In this document: positions 1-10,329 of the stretch, piece after piece | How the letters are laid out: each line of letters starts with the position of its first letter | How positions within the stretch are numbered: position 1 is the stretch's first letter | From: Lytechinus pictus | Taxonomy: Eukaryota; Echinodermata; Echinoidea; Temnopleuroida; Toxopneustidae | Direction: 5' to 3' | DNA: 64,000 nucleotides | NCBI RefSeq assembly: GCF_037042905.1 | Contig: NC_087256.1 | Span: forward strand, 27,051,501-27,115,500 | Position numbers and translations under genes: made by a program | Notes under the pieces: generated by a model | Database searches by the model: none | Told to the model about the DNA's origin: nothing | What the model saw: only the letters and a program-made list of their open reading frames with translations

Positions 1-411
1 GTGTTTTCCCGTTTCGATTTACAATATTTAGCCACAATATTTGCCATGAAGTGTTCATATTACGGTTTTAACTATTTTTTTTTCAAAACAGACTGATGAC
101 TTAGTTCTATAGGTCATCTCCGAATGATTGTTGATAAAAGTCAAGATTATTTACTGATTTATAAGTAAACGTAAGCTCACGGTAGGGGATTCAAGGTGTA
201 TAGAGCTCCTTATAATCGATATCCCATTTAAGCAAGTTAATCATCCATGGAACTCACATTTACGTTATAGATAATAGTCTTTTACTTCTAGCTGGGAATT
301 ACATGTATATTATTTATTGCAAAAACTTGCAAGATAATGAGTTTACTTATTTCATGGCTTGTAATAAAGATTTTAACGTGATATTTTGCCCTATTCATAG
401 AAATCAGAATA
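1..411. other. gene-free AT-rich sequence
   Basis: No convincing open reading frame, RNA gene or repeat was recognised here. It lies just beyond the 3' end of the minus-strand GPCR pseudogene. Confidence 0.4.
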
Positions 412-965
412 AAATCACAGTCAGGCCTTAGAGGTTCGCGACGACAGCACAGGATTTTCTTGAAGGCCTGTTGAAAATTATATGCGTGAGACCATGGACA
501 ATAGGATTCACATCGCTGCTCGTTATCAAGATCATTGTGGTACAGATTGTAGCGACTCTGTCACCTGGCAGGATGAAATTTAAGCTGCTAGCAAAGAAAT
601 ATCATTCTCCTTTGATCGTGGAGGCAGGATTATGGAACCCCGAGATCTTCTTTTCTGGTGCCCCCAGTGAGCTCAAAGTGTTCCCATCAGATGCAAACTT
701 CTTTCGGAACTGTTGATCGTGTCGCAGAATGAGACCGTAGAACATAGCGATAAGCACCACGCCAATTAAGGACGATGGAACCTCCTTGAACAGCCAAGTA
801 GTAAAAATAGTGAGGTATGTTGTCTTTCAAAGAACATACGCCGTAGAAGCCCAGAGTTCCAACGCCAAGTAAGGGAGGTACAATCATATGACCGCTTCGA
901 TCCAGATGACGAAAGCTGCTAGGGTGATTGTCTTTGGAGTATGGATAACTTGATGACCACGTCAG
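412..965 (-). pseudogene. Class A GPCR pseudogene, C-terminal half only
   Basis: Read on the minus strand, this stretch carries the second half of the same receptor family as the intact genes at 13086 and 19344. In order: an RGHQ..HTPK segment after TM3, TM4 (AAFVIWIEAVI), PPLLGVGTLGF, a TM5 end with FYGLIL, a TM6 piece FFASSLNFILPG, a TM7 with NPIVHGL in place of NPxxYGL, and a helix-8 piece QQAFKKILCCRRE. Pieces lie in different frames, with an in-frame TGA after TM4 and at least three frameshifts, so no continuous receptor can be made. TM1-TM3 are missing: upstream on this strand (965-1500) only AT-rich DNA is seen. It is divergent from the pseudogene starting near 1510 and is clearly older than the 13-20 kb pair. 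Confidence 0.8.
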
Positions 966-985
966 TCCAAAGTTTGATGAAAATA

Positions 986-1504
986 ACAAAATTTTACTAT
1001 TTTTTTTGAATATTTTTGGATTTAGCTCCTTTTGGAATAAGATAGCAAAAAGTCACCGTTCTAAGAAAATATGAAAAAATATTTTTTTTGTTTTCTTTCT
1101 GTAATTTTCAATGGATAAACGTAAGAAAAGATGTGAAATGTACTCTGGTAGCGATATTTATGTGTTTCGTGTTCAATTTCCAATATCAAGCATGCTTAAA
1201 TTGGCAAAATTTGACATTCTACCAAAGTTTGTTCCATAAGGAGCTAAATTCATGAAAATAAAATTTTAAAGAAGTCTTAAAAAATAATAATGAATGCTAG
1301 AATTTTGAAAACATGACTTAGTTAATCTAAGATCATACCACTATCATATATATCAAAATAAAACAGCAGTTGATAAGGGATAGTGGTGAATTAAAAAACC
1401 TTGATTTACAGAAAAAATGCCAAAAGTGGATTTACTGTAGCTCCTTTTAGAATATAAAACTCTTCATATCAATAAATTAGCATAGAAACGACTATAGAAT
1501 CTCC
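986..1504. other. AT-rich spacer between two GPCR pseudogenes
   Basis: No gene recognised. The short string TTTAGCTCCTTTTGGAATAA near 1021 recurs in weaker form near 1436 and, inverted, near 1235, which suggests a decayed repeat, but the signal is slight. Confidence 0.35.
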
Positions 1505-1509
1505 AGCAG

Positions 1510-2496
1510 AATACCCTGTAGTATCCTTTCATCTTCGAGCCATTCTGCTTCAATATTTGTCTTGCTGTCAATAATTTATTTGGTAATGGCCTGGTCATCG
1601 TTTCTGTGATCATCACCAAAAAAAGCTTCGAACGATCACCAACGTATTGGTGGTCAATCTCGCTTTCGCTGATTTTTTGCTATGTCTTTGTATGCCGTTC
1701 GTGAGTGTTGGACTTCTGCAGTCAAACCGGAAGTTACCCGCTTCCTGAAATCATCTGCGCAACGGAGGCAGGATTGGGATACACTGTAGCCAACTGTAGT
1801 GCTTCGACCCTTGTTGTCATCTCTGTTCTTCACTGGTATGTTATTACCAGATCTGTCCGCGGCCACCAAGGTATCAACACCCTGGAAAAAAAAATCATCA
1901 CAGTGGCCATACTCCTCTGGGTAGAAGGAATCCTGTTCATGATCGTACCACCCACTCTAGGAATAGGAACCTTGGGATATTCACGGCACTTCAGTACGTG
2001 ATCTTTAAAATACACAAACATTAGGCTCCACTTCGTGCTCCTTCAAGGAGGTATGATTGTCATAATGGTGATATTCATTCTGGTGTTTTATAGTCCTATA
2101 TTATGCACCATATGTTGCGTCACAATAAGCAATTCCAAATGAATTGTGAAAATGACAGGGACATTGCTTTGAGCTCATCTGATAAACTACAGAGAAAATC
2201 CACGTTTCTTGTAAAACCACTCCTATGATCAAAGCAATCCACCAGAAGGAGATTGACATCACCAAAAACCTCTTCATGATGTCTGTGTCTTTATCTTATG
2301 TTTCCTAGACACCAGCGTAAATTTCGTCGTTCCCGGTATACGAAACTGATCCTAACCATGCACAGCTAACAATGTAGTTAATCCTGTCATTTATGGTCTA
2401 AAGAATCCAAATTTTCAAGAGGCCTTCAAGAAAATCATGTGCTGCTTTCCCAACTCGCCAATGATTTGTCAACCTGACTGTGATATTAGACAATAG
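1510..2496 (+). pseudogene. Class A GPCR pseudogene, nearly full length
   Basis: The whole receptor outline can be followed on the plus strand: VVSFHLRAIL before TM1, LFGNGLVIVSVIITKK (TM1 end), KLRTITNVLVVNLAFADFLL (TM2), QTGSYPLPEIICA (ECL1 and the TM3 cysteine), VVISVLHWYVITRSVRGHQG (TM3 end; HWY where the intact genes have RRY), LWVEGILFMIVPPTLGIGTLGY (TM4-ECL2), FILVFYSPIL (TM5), PTPMIKAIHQKEIDITKN before TM6, and QEAFKKIMCC (helix 8), ending PDCDIRQ-stop at 2496. The frame changes several times: near 1585, at the KKSF/KLRT junction near 1625, near 1715, after 2000 and in TM6-TM7. Stops interrupt TM6-TM7. Family membership is certain; loss of coding capacity is seen directly. Confidence 0.85.
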
Positions 2497-2852
2497 GGAG
2501 TTTACGGAAACACGACGGATTCAAGAACACAAAAATCTATTGTCAAATGTACTTCGATCATGACGATGAACAACCAAGAAGTTTGTCGAAAATTGGTGAA
2601 TCAAAACAGCTGTTTCGTCTTGGACTCTGGACAAACGACATTTGCAATTTTTCGTCAGCTCCTAAATATAAGGACGAAACTGCTGTTCCAGTTCGCCAAT
2701 TTTCGACAAAGACTTCTTAGCTGTTCTTTGTCATTTGACGGGCTTTTTCAATACATTTACTGTGTTCTTGAATCCGTCCCCGTTGCACTTTTGAAAACTC
2801 GGTCGTGATTACCAGAGAAATCCTCAAGACAGACTTTTGCTGCTTTCATGTT

Positions 2853-2975
2853 AGGGCGTCGTGGTCTGGTGGTCATGACTCTCGTCTTTCAATCTGAGGG
2901 ACGTGGGTTCGATTCCCAGCCATGGTGTGTTTTCTGTCAGCAAGAAATAAAAATAGACATTTTATTTCCTTCCGT
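2853..2975 (+). mobile_element. tRNA-derived SINE, 5' head only
   Basis: A tRNA-like head has an A-box-like TGGTCTGGTGG and a B box GGTTCGATTCCC, followed by CCATGG and CAGCAAGAAAT. The same body words follow the tRNA head in the copy at 31768. The copy fades after about 2970. I prefer SINE over a functional tRNA gene because the SINE body is attached and the cloverleaf is not clean. Confidence 0.7.
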
Positions 2976-3055
2976 TATCTCTATTATGTATACGTCACTT
3001 TCATTTTTTAGCTCATCTTTTTAATTTTTGATAAGCCACTCTTTTTGGTTACAGC

Positions 3056-3165
3056 CCGATAGACCGCGGGTCCGATAGACCGCGGGTCCGATAGCCCGCG
3101 GGTCCGATAGACCGCGGGTCCGATAGACCGCGGGTCCGATAGTCCGCGGGTCCGATAGCCCGCGG
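3056..3165 (+). repeat. 16-bp tandem repeat, left outer arm
   Basis: About seven copies of CCGATAGACCGCGGGT, with changes mainly at the eighth base (A, C or T). Each unit contains the SacII palindrome CCGCGG. It is the outer domain of the foldback element. Confidence 0.95.
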
Positions 3166-3191
3166 TGTGTGTAAAATTATGGTCAGGATAT

Positions 3192-3471
3192 CAGAAGCGG
3201 ATCTAGAGGGGGGGTTGGGGGGGTTGCAACCCCCCCAAAAAAAAAATCCGGGGACCATTTTTTTAAATCTTATCTTTTTTTTTAAACTTGTAATTTTAGA
3301 AAACGCAATTTTCACACACAGATTTTCAAAAATTTTCCCTACTGTGGGAGGGGGGACACCCCCCTCCCACACCCTCCCCCCTCGCTCGCTCCGCTCGCTT
3401 GGACTCGGTCGCTACGCTCCCTCGCATACCACCCCAACCCCCCCCTTTATAAAAAGCTGGATCCGCCCCTG
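3192..3471. mobile_element. Short hAT-like MITE nested in the foldback left arm
   Basis: The left end is CAGAAGCGGATCTAGAGG and the right end, read in reverse, is CAGGGGCGGATCCAGC. It interrupts the left foldback arm: the matching right arm is continuous here (around 8990-9010). The flanks share only GATAT, so the target duplication is not clean. The interior has long C and G runs and a CGCTCGCTCCGCTCGCT block like the GAGC-rich blocks of the larger relatives. Confidence 0.7.
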
Positions 3472-3659
3472 GATATAGTGAGATCCAATGCCATCAAGAG
3501 GTCAAAAGGCCAATGATACGAGTCCATTGGGGTTCTATAACGATGACCCAAAGGACAATCGCCCCCTGACATCTACTTCAAGGAAAATATTATCCCCATA
3601 TTTTATCGTCAGGGACTGTTACCCCCCCCCGGAAATTTACCCTCTAGACGCCATACGGA

Positions 3660-3939
3660 GCCATCGACTTGACGACATGGCAAGATACTTTATCTTTCCA
3701 TGTCGACTAAATAATGGCGCGATACGTTATCCTGCCAAGTCAGTCCACTTATAAAAAGTTATATGTCAACATGGCGAGATATTTTATCTTGCCAAGTCGA
3801 CTTAAATAAGTTACATGTCAACATAGCGATATATCGGGATTCTCGCCGGGACTTGTACACTTCATATCTCGCCATGTGGACATATCGACTTGACAAGATA
3901 GAATATATCGCTATGTCGAAATAATAAGCGTATTAATTA
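3660..3939. repeat. Short hairpin words in the foldback arm
   Basis: Variants of CATGGCAAGATA and TATCTTGCCAAGTCGAC recur six or more times in both orientations, giving many small stems inside the arm. The part near 3670-3720 pairs with 4270-4310 on the other arm. No open reading frame of note. Confidence 0.6.
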
Positions 3940-4265
3940 CTTAGGCGGCGGAAGCGGGGGGGGGGACCTTTCCTCCTAAATTTGAGGTGGGGGACGGTCC
4001 CCCCTAGATTTTTAGTTGAGAACCTTTTTTTTTACTTGTCAATTTGTTTTCTACGTCCCCCCCCCCCTAAATTGAGGTGGACCCCCCTAAAATATTTTTG
4101 TTCCCCTAATTTTGGTTATAACCTTTTTTTTCTTGTCAAAAATTTTTCAAAATTGGTGGTCCTTCCTATAAATTTTGGTTGATTTGCTTGTCAATTTTTT
4201 TACCTGTGTCCATCCCAAAATTTCAGGTGGACCACCCTAAATATTTTTGCCTTCCGCCGCCAATG
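3940..4265. mobile_element. hAT-like MITE at the apex of the foldback
   Basis: Flanked on both sides by ATTAATTA (3932-3939 and 4266-4273), a perfect 8-bp target duplication. The ends CTTAGGCGGCGGAAGC and CATTGGCGGCGGAAGG form inverted repeats. Inside are three or four diverged repeats of a module containing a CCCCCCTAAATT-type run and TTTCTTGTCAA. It is inserted at the centre of the foldback hairpin. Confidence 0.8.
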
Positions 4266-5689
4266 ATTAATTAAGACATGGCAAGATAAAGTACCACGCC
4301 ATGTCGTCACGTTAATGGCATTTTCAAGGCTCCATACTAGGGGTAATTATCCGGGGTAATTATCTGGAGGGTAAATTTCCGGGGGGGGGGGGGGGTATCA
4401 GTCCCCGCCGGTAAAAATATGGGGATAATATTTTCCTTGAAGTAGTTGTCAGGGGGTGATTGCCCTAATTGGGTTATTGTTATAGAACCCAGGCGCGGAT
4501 CCAGGATTTCGTGGGGAGGGAGGGGGGGGGGCAAATTTGACCTGATTTTTGGCGCCCATATGTGTACTTTTCGAAAAATGGCGCCCACTCCCTCCCGGCC
4601 AGGCTAACTAAAGTGCCTTAAATGGATTTTGAATTATCTTATAATCACATTAAAACAAAACCAAAGACCACTTTTTCATGTGTTCTTGAAAAAAAAATCC
4701 ATGAATATATAATGTAATATCAATGGGAGCGCAAAGCACGAGCGATTTTTTTTTTTTTTGGGGGGGGGGTTCAATTTGGTTTAACTTCTAGCCAGAGTAG
4801 GCCCTACTAGAATATTCTGTGAACGGGAGCTGTAGTTTCTGTACTGTTGTGTTAGAATACCCTTCAATAATATTAATGATAACCTCTTGGGAATAATGCA
4901 ATCTCGAAGCAATCGACTAATTCTCCTCATCAGTGGCGTATTTATTCAGCATGGGTGCACGGGGGGGGGGGGGTGGGTGGCGAGGGCACCAAGTTAAAAA
5001 AAATGAAATGAGGGGGGGGGTAGACGTCAAAGAAAATCTGATATTTCATTCTTAAAAACAAATTGAGGTATCTCACAAGGCCTAAATAAATAATGAGAAC
5101 GCGAAGCGCGATCTGATTTTTTTAATAGATTTATCATGAAAGCCTAAGTCAGGGGCGGACCAAGCTTCCGCCATTAGGGTGAGGGGCCATTTTTTCATCC
5201 ATATTTTCCCCGATCGGCCGCTCAAAGTTGATTTTTTTTGTTTCTTTGAAGGGGTTGTCCCAGTGCCGTATAAATGAGCCAACAATTTCGTGGGGGCTCG
5301 ATATGGTGTATCGCATAAAATTAATAAGAAGTTGCCAGTGAGCGAAGCGAGCAAGCAAATATGCTGACATTTTTATTACAAAAATACAAGGTTGTGATAG
5401 ATTTTGACATAATATTTGGAAAATAATATTATATTTCACCCTAATCCCTTTCCTTTTCTCTCTATTTTTTCTTAGTCTTGATTCTCTCTTTTTTTTTTTT
5501 GGGGGGGGGGGGGGCAAAACACCCATGTCCTAACAGTCATTTCCTAGCTTTACTTTATAAGCAACATAAATGTGTAATAATCTCTTAAGCCCTATGTAAT
5601 CTAAAAATGAAATTTCATGTATTTTGTCCTGAAAATTGAACATTTTGGGCAATGTTTGTGAACCTGAACAGCGTATGTAACTAGATAAT

Positions 5690-7700
5690 TACCACGAGCG
5701 CGAAGCCGAGCAGAAATGTTAAATATTCGTTCTGGCCTGGTCGAAAAGGGACATGTTAAGGATGTTTTGCAGTTAGCCATTAAGACGATACATATTTCAA
5801 CGATTAAATAATGCGAGCGCGAAGCGCGAGCTGATCATTTTTGATATTCCAACCTAAAAAGATGAGATTTCAAATCCCGCAATGGGACATTCGATTCATG
5901 TTTGTCAATCATGAAAAAGGATGGGTAATTTTTGGTATCTTCCTACAATAATAATGCGAGCGCAAAGCGCGAGCAAAATTTTGTTGATATTCTGATTCGA
6001 AACTGGATAATTTTAGCACGTTTTGAATAAGATCAAGCTTTGTATCCTAAAAACATGCGTGCGCGTGTTTTAGAGTTAGACAGAATCCTGGCAATCTGAA
6101 TACATTTCATTTTTCATCATAAAAATCAATAATGCGAGCGCAGAGCCCGAGCTGAAAATAATATTTGAAATTCCGATATGAAAAGGGTCAATTTAAGCAC
6201 TGTTTACAGCACTGTGTATATAAAGAAATTTGATAGCACTATATAAATAATGCAAGCGCGAAGCGCGAGCTGATATTTTATTATTTATTTGACCTAGGAT
6301 CGAGACATTTTAGGCCTAAGGACATTTTGTCATCATATAAGAATGATGACTATCTTCTCTTTCTTTTCCTAAAACTTGTTGATATTTATTTCTGAAAAAG
6401 GGACAATTTAGTTATAATGAATTTATACAAATTTTATTTCATATTTATTAATCTGTTATAAAGCCTAATGAGTGTGTGAAATTTGTTGACAGTGCATGAG
6501 GCCTAAAAACTGGATATTTTAAGTATTTTTGTAATCATGAATAGGATTCATTAATTGGTTGATATATTTTTAGCAAATAATGCGAGCGCAAATCGCGATC
6601 CGGAATTTTTTAATGGGGGGATTTAAGTAGTTTGTTATAAAATTAATATATAGGTATACATAACTCACCAATCAAAATGTGAGCGCACAGCGCTAGCTCA
6701 TAGGCCTTTATTATTTTTTTTACAATCGAGACACCTGAAAAGGTATATTTACAGAATCTTATATGAAATATAAAAAGACAATACGTAGGCCTACTTGGCA
6801 TATAGTGCGAGCGCACAAAATGTTGCAAATGTTGATTCAAACCATAAAACGGACATTTTCCAGAGCACTTAAAACATAAATTGGTAAATAAAACAAAATA
6901 ATGAAAGATCGATGTCCGAGCTGAATTATGTTTTGTATATTGATATCAAAACTTGATATTTTAAACTACATATCAGCCTATTGAGCAAGATATGTATCTC
7001 ACCGAACAGGCAATGTGAGCGCGATGTGGAGCGAAACTTTAATATAGTGACATCAAATATTTTTTAAATTGTTTTCCAAGTCTTCTTCTGACCTTATTTT
7101 ATTCACTCGTCTTCCACCTTTTATGTTTCGTCTTCTTTTTTCTCCTTTCTTTCCCCTTTTTTTTCTTCCCCCGTTTTTCACAATTTATTTGCTCTGTCAA
7201 CAGGGGGGAGGTTGCCCTCGGGCCGCCTCGATCCGCCTATGTTAGTAGTTGTTATGATGAACACGATGCATATCTATTAAGAAATGAATGCGACCGCGAA
7301 GCGCTAGCTGAAAACTTTTATAATGATGAAATGAAAAATACATTTTCAGCTTGTGCTTCTCGTTCGCATAAAAAACTGTAAGGTCGGGATGCGTATAATT
7401 ATAACTAAACAATTTATTGATGCCAGCGCGAAGCGCGAGCTCAATTTTGTATATACTGACTTAAGAAGGACTAAGGTAGAATTCCTTTTCTAATTGCTTG
7501 TCCTTTTCTCTTCCTTTTTTCTGTTTCTTACCCCTTTTTGCGCCACCATGGGGGGGGGGCAAAATCTTTGCCCCCTGGATCGACCTATGTATGTTGACTT
7601 GAAAAACACTAAAACTTACATGTGGGATTGAAGCAGAGGATACATACCTCATTAATCAAATATTGCGAGCGCGTAGCGCGAGCTGAATTTGATAATAACC
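5690..7700 (+). repeat. Hairpin-core satellite array (plus orientation)
   Basis: About 14-16 diverged units. The core is TGCGAGCGCGAAGCGCGAGC followed by TGAAAATTTT; the linker contains a TGGATATTTTAAGCA word and a GGTATCT..CAC word before the next core. Clear cores start near 5812, 5942, 6131, 6251, 6579, 7421 and 7664; others are decayed, for example 6677, 6899 and 7012. The core can fold with GCGC stems around a GAA loop. Spacing is about 105-130 bp where well kept. Confidence 0.85.
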
Positions 7701-7854
7701 CTTTTTTGTGATCCTGAACAGGGTATCTATCTCGCTAAACAGACTTAAAACTCGAAAACATTTTTTTTTTCTGTTATCGTAAAAACTGGATATTTTAATT
7801 CAGCCACATTAATTGAAGTTTTTTGGCAGGACATATATTTCACTATAAACAGGC

Positions 7855-8115
7855 AATGTTGCGTCCCCGGTCGAAAATGAATTTGCATGAAGCCCTCTAA
7901 GTTCAAGGTCAATTTGGCGCCCTCGGTTGAACATAAACTTGGCGCCCCCATGTGAAATATAACTTTGCCCTCCCTCCCCTCTCTGAAACATGTATTTGTC
8001 GCATTATGGTCAAAATTCAAATTAGCGCTCCCCTAGTTCGAACATCAATTTGGTGCCCCGCTAGATCGAACATCAATTCGGCGCCCCATAGTTCGAACGT
8101 CATTTTGGCGCCACC
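7855..8115 (+). repeat. Degenerate ~31-bp tandem repeat with GGCGCC words
   Basis: Seven or eight diverged units of the type TTTGGCGCCCC-TAGTTCGAACATCAA. A related TTTTTGGCGCCCA segment lies near the left end of the same element (4540-4590). Confidence 0.75.
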
Positions 8116-8117
8116 AA

Positions 8118-8875
8118 ATCAACGTCCAGGTCAACATCTCCCTCTTTCGTTTACCATCTCCTTTTCTTTCTTTTTTCTTTCTTTTATCCTCATTCCCCTT
8201 CCTTCCTTTCTCTTTCTTTCTCTCTTTCTTTCCCCCTCTTCTTTTCCCCCCTTTCTTCTCTTTCCCCATCTTTTCTTTCCCCCTTTTCTTCTCTTTTTGC
8301 TGTTTTTTCTTTCCCTCTTTTCCTCTCTCTTTTCTCGTTTTTCCTCTCTTCCCACTAATACTCTCTCTCTTTTTTCTTCTTCTTTTCCCCCTTTTCCTTA
8401 CTCCGTTCTTTTTTTTTCTTTCTTTTCCCTCTTCCACTTTTTTTCTCTTTTCCCCTTTACTTCTCCCTTTTTCTTTTTCTTTCCTTCTCCCTTTTTTCTA
8501 TTTTAATCTTTTTTCTTCTCTCCCTCCCCTTCCTCCCTCTCTCTCTTTCTTCTCTTCTTTTCCCCTCTTCCTCTCTCTCTCTCTTTTCTTATCTTTCTTC
8601 CCATCTTTCTCTCTATTTAAATATTCTTCTCTTCTTCCTCTTTTTTTTCTTCTTTTTCTTCCTTTTCCTTTCTCCTTTCTTTTCTTCTCTTCCTTTTCCC
8701 TCCTCTTTTTTCCCTCTTCTTTCCCCTTTTCTTCTCCCTTTTTTCTTTGTCTTTCCTTTCCCCCTTTTCTTCTCTTCCTTTCTCCTTCTTACTTTCTTTT
8801 CTATTCTCTTCTTTTCCCATCTTCCTCTTTCTTTTTTTATTCTCTCCCTTTTCCCCTCTTCCCCCTCTTTTTTTT
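8118..8875 (+). repeat. 750-bp polypyrimidine tract
   Basis: Almost only C and T on the plus strand (TTCTTTTCCC, CTCTCT). Long frames here on either strand translate to Ser/Phe/Pro-rich or Lys/Arg/Glu-rich low-complexity protein and are not genes. It ends in a T run followed by a G run just inside the right terminal repeat. Confidence 0.95.
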
Positions 8876-9021
8876 TGAGCTGGTGGTGGGGGGGGGGGTG
8901 AGGCAGTTCCCACTCGGCCCTCCATGGATCCGCACCTGATAGAACCCCATGGCCTCGTATCATTTGACCTTTGGACCTCTCGATGACATTTGATATATCT
9001 GATCATTAGTTTACACACACT

Positions 9022-9162
9022 GCGGACTATCGGACCCGCGGTCTATCGGACCCGCGGACTATCGGACCCGCGGTCTATCGGACCCGCGGTCTATCGGACC
9101 CGCGGTCTATCGGACCCGCGGTCTAACGGACCCGCGGTCTATCGGACCCGCGGTCTATCGGG
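9022..9162 (-). repeat. 16-bp tandem repeat, right outer arm
   Basis: About nine copies of CGGACCCGCGGTCTAT, the reverse complement of the left block at 3056. One unit has CTAACGG in place of CTATCGG. Confidence 0.95.
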
Positions 9163-9179
9163 ATGTCCCCCTCTTTTTG

Positions 9180-10190
9180 TATCATAACCATTGCTACTTT
9201 GATGATGTCTATGTTCAAATCTGCATATTTTAGAACAAACTTACATTGTGTGTGGGGTGTGTATTAGACATTGTGTAAAATGCATGCCTTCAAGGAAACC
9301 AAAACCCAAGAGGAGAAGCAATCTTATTGGAAAAGGTAAAATGAGAGGAACAATTTAAAACAAGTTTCATCAAAATCAGTTATGAAATAAGCAAGTTATC
9401 GACGTTTATAAAGTCTTGTTGAACTTTTAATGGGATCCTCAAATTTGCAAACGTGCTTCAAAATGGCTGATTTTGTGGACAACTCTCCGTTTCTTTTTTA
9501 CACAAATTACAGATTTTCCCCTTTATTTTACATATTTCACAAAATTAACATATGTGGTGTGAATTATATGTGAAACATATGTGTTGTAAATGATATTTTC
9601 CCGTGACATATGTTGTGTTGACATGGTTGAGAAGGAGGCAAGATGCAATTTGAAAGATAATGAGGAAAATCTGAAAATTTGTGTACAAAACAAATTTTAT
9701 TTTATCTCTTCTTTTCTCCACTCTCCACAAGTTTTCTTTTGTATTCGCAATTAAATTTATTTTTTTAATCCTTAAAACGCGTCCTGAAAAATGTCCCTCT
9801 AACCAAGGACTCAATCAGAATTAATAATACGGACTGATTAATTCTAAAACTTAGTATTTCAAATCAAATATACAGAATTAGAAAGTTCATTCCATTTTCT
9901 AACTGTATTAAAAACCGCCGAAGCGAGAGCAATGGCATTTTTGATACAGAAGCTAGAACATGAAACGAGCTTTCTGCTTCTCTCCATTGAACTGGGAATA
10001 ATATTCCGCTTAATTTTGCTTAAATTTGACCAAATGGGGTGCATAACAACGGAATCAGAGACTCAAACGTAAGTGCGCATGCTCAACATGAAAACACACC
10101 CACGGGCAATCTTTGTTTTCAAATTGTACACATTTTTTTTTCGCTGGAATCATTTGTCAATCTTATATTTCAGCCTTGACAATAACTTTT
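9180..10190. other. gene-free spacer
   Basis: AT-rich DNA without a recognised gene. A minus-strand frame (9859-10044, 61 residues) has no recognisable motif and is not called. Confidence 0.35.
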
Positions 10191-10194
10191 AGGT

Positions 10195-10325
10195 CCCTCC
10201 TCTTCCTCTCCAACTCCCTCCCCTTCTCCCTCTCTCTCCCCCTCTTTCTCCCATCTCCCCTTTTTTCTCTATCTTTCTCCCTCTTTGCCAATCGGTTTTT
10301 TTTTTCTCTCTCTCTCTTTCGTTAT
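10195..10325 (+). repeat. CT-rich low-complexity tract
   Basis: Mostly CTCCCTC and TCTCTC words ending in a T run; the short frames in it are not genes. Confidence 0.9.
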
Positions 10326-10329
10326 ATTT

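Larger units (their letters stand above)
4490..8938. mobile_element. 4.45-kb hAT-like non-autonomous element carrying a satellite array
   Basis: Perfect 8-bp target duplication ATAGAACC at 4482-4489 and 8939-8946. Terminal inverted repeats are CAGGCGCGGATCCAGG on the left and CAGGTGCGGATCCATGG on the right (reverse read). It splits the right foldback arm. The interior has, in order: a TTTGGCGCCCA segment; a GCGAAGCGAGC module (5150-5520); the 105-bp satellite (5690-7700); 31-bp tandem repeats (7855-8115); a 750-bp pyrimidine tract (8118-8875); and a G run. Two internal copies of the right end, with CCGCCTCGATCCGCCTATG near 7225 and CCCTGGATCGACCTATG near 7575, show it is itself a compound of several copies. 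No transposase; coding frames in it are repeat artefacts. Confidence 0.8.
3047..9170. mobile_element. Composite foldback (TU-like) transposable element with three nested insertions
   Basis: The outer ends are long inverted arms flanked by CTCTTTTT at 3039-3046 and 9171-9178, a perfect 8-bp target duplication. Each arm starts with a block of 16-bp direct repeats (CCGATAGACCGCGGGT and its complement), followed by a unique part. The left arm (3166-3191, then 3472-3939) pairs with the right arm (4266-4489, then 8939-9021, read in reverse). Shared landmarks include a TGTGTGTAAA word, GAGAGGTC/AAGAGGTC, GATACGAG, a ten-base ATTATCCCCA word and GGAAATTTACCCTC. Removing insertions 3192-3471, 3940-4265 and 4490-8938 leaves about 1.07 kb of nearly pure hairpin. 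Family knowledge: sea urchin TU elements are described as foldback transposons with tandem short repeats in the outer inverted arm; equating this element with them is inference. No transposase was recognised. Confidence 0.85.

Noticed and set aside
2853-2935. Possible tRNA gene
   Set aside because: The A and B boxes are present but a SINE body is attached and the same head recurs at 31768 with that body.
3488-3754. 88-codon frame in the foldback arm
   Set aside because: Its sequence is the inverted arm of the foldback element; the partner arm does not preserve it.
7952-9018. Frames of 116-184 codons rich in Ser/Phe/Pro or Lys/Arg/Glu
   Set aside because: They read the polypyrimidine tract; composition alone explains the lack of stops.
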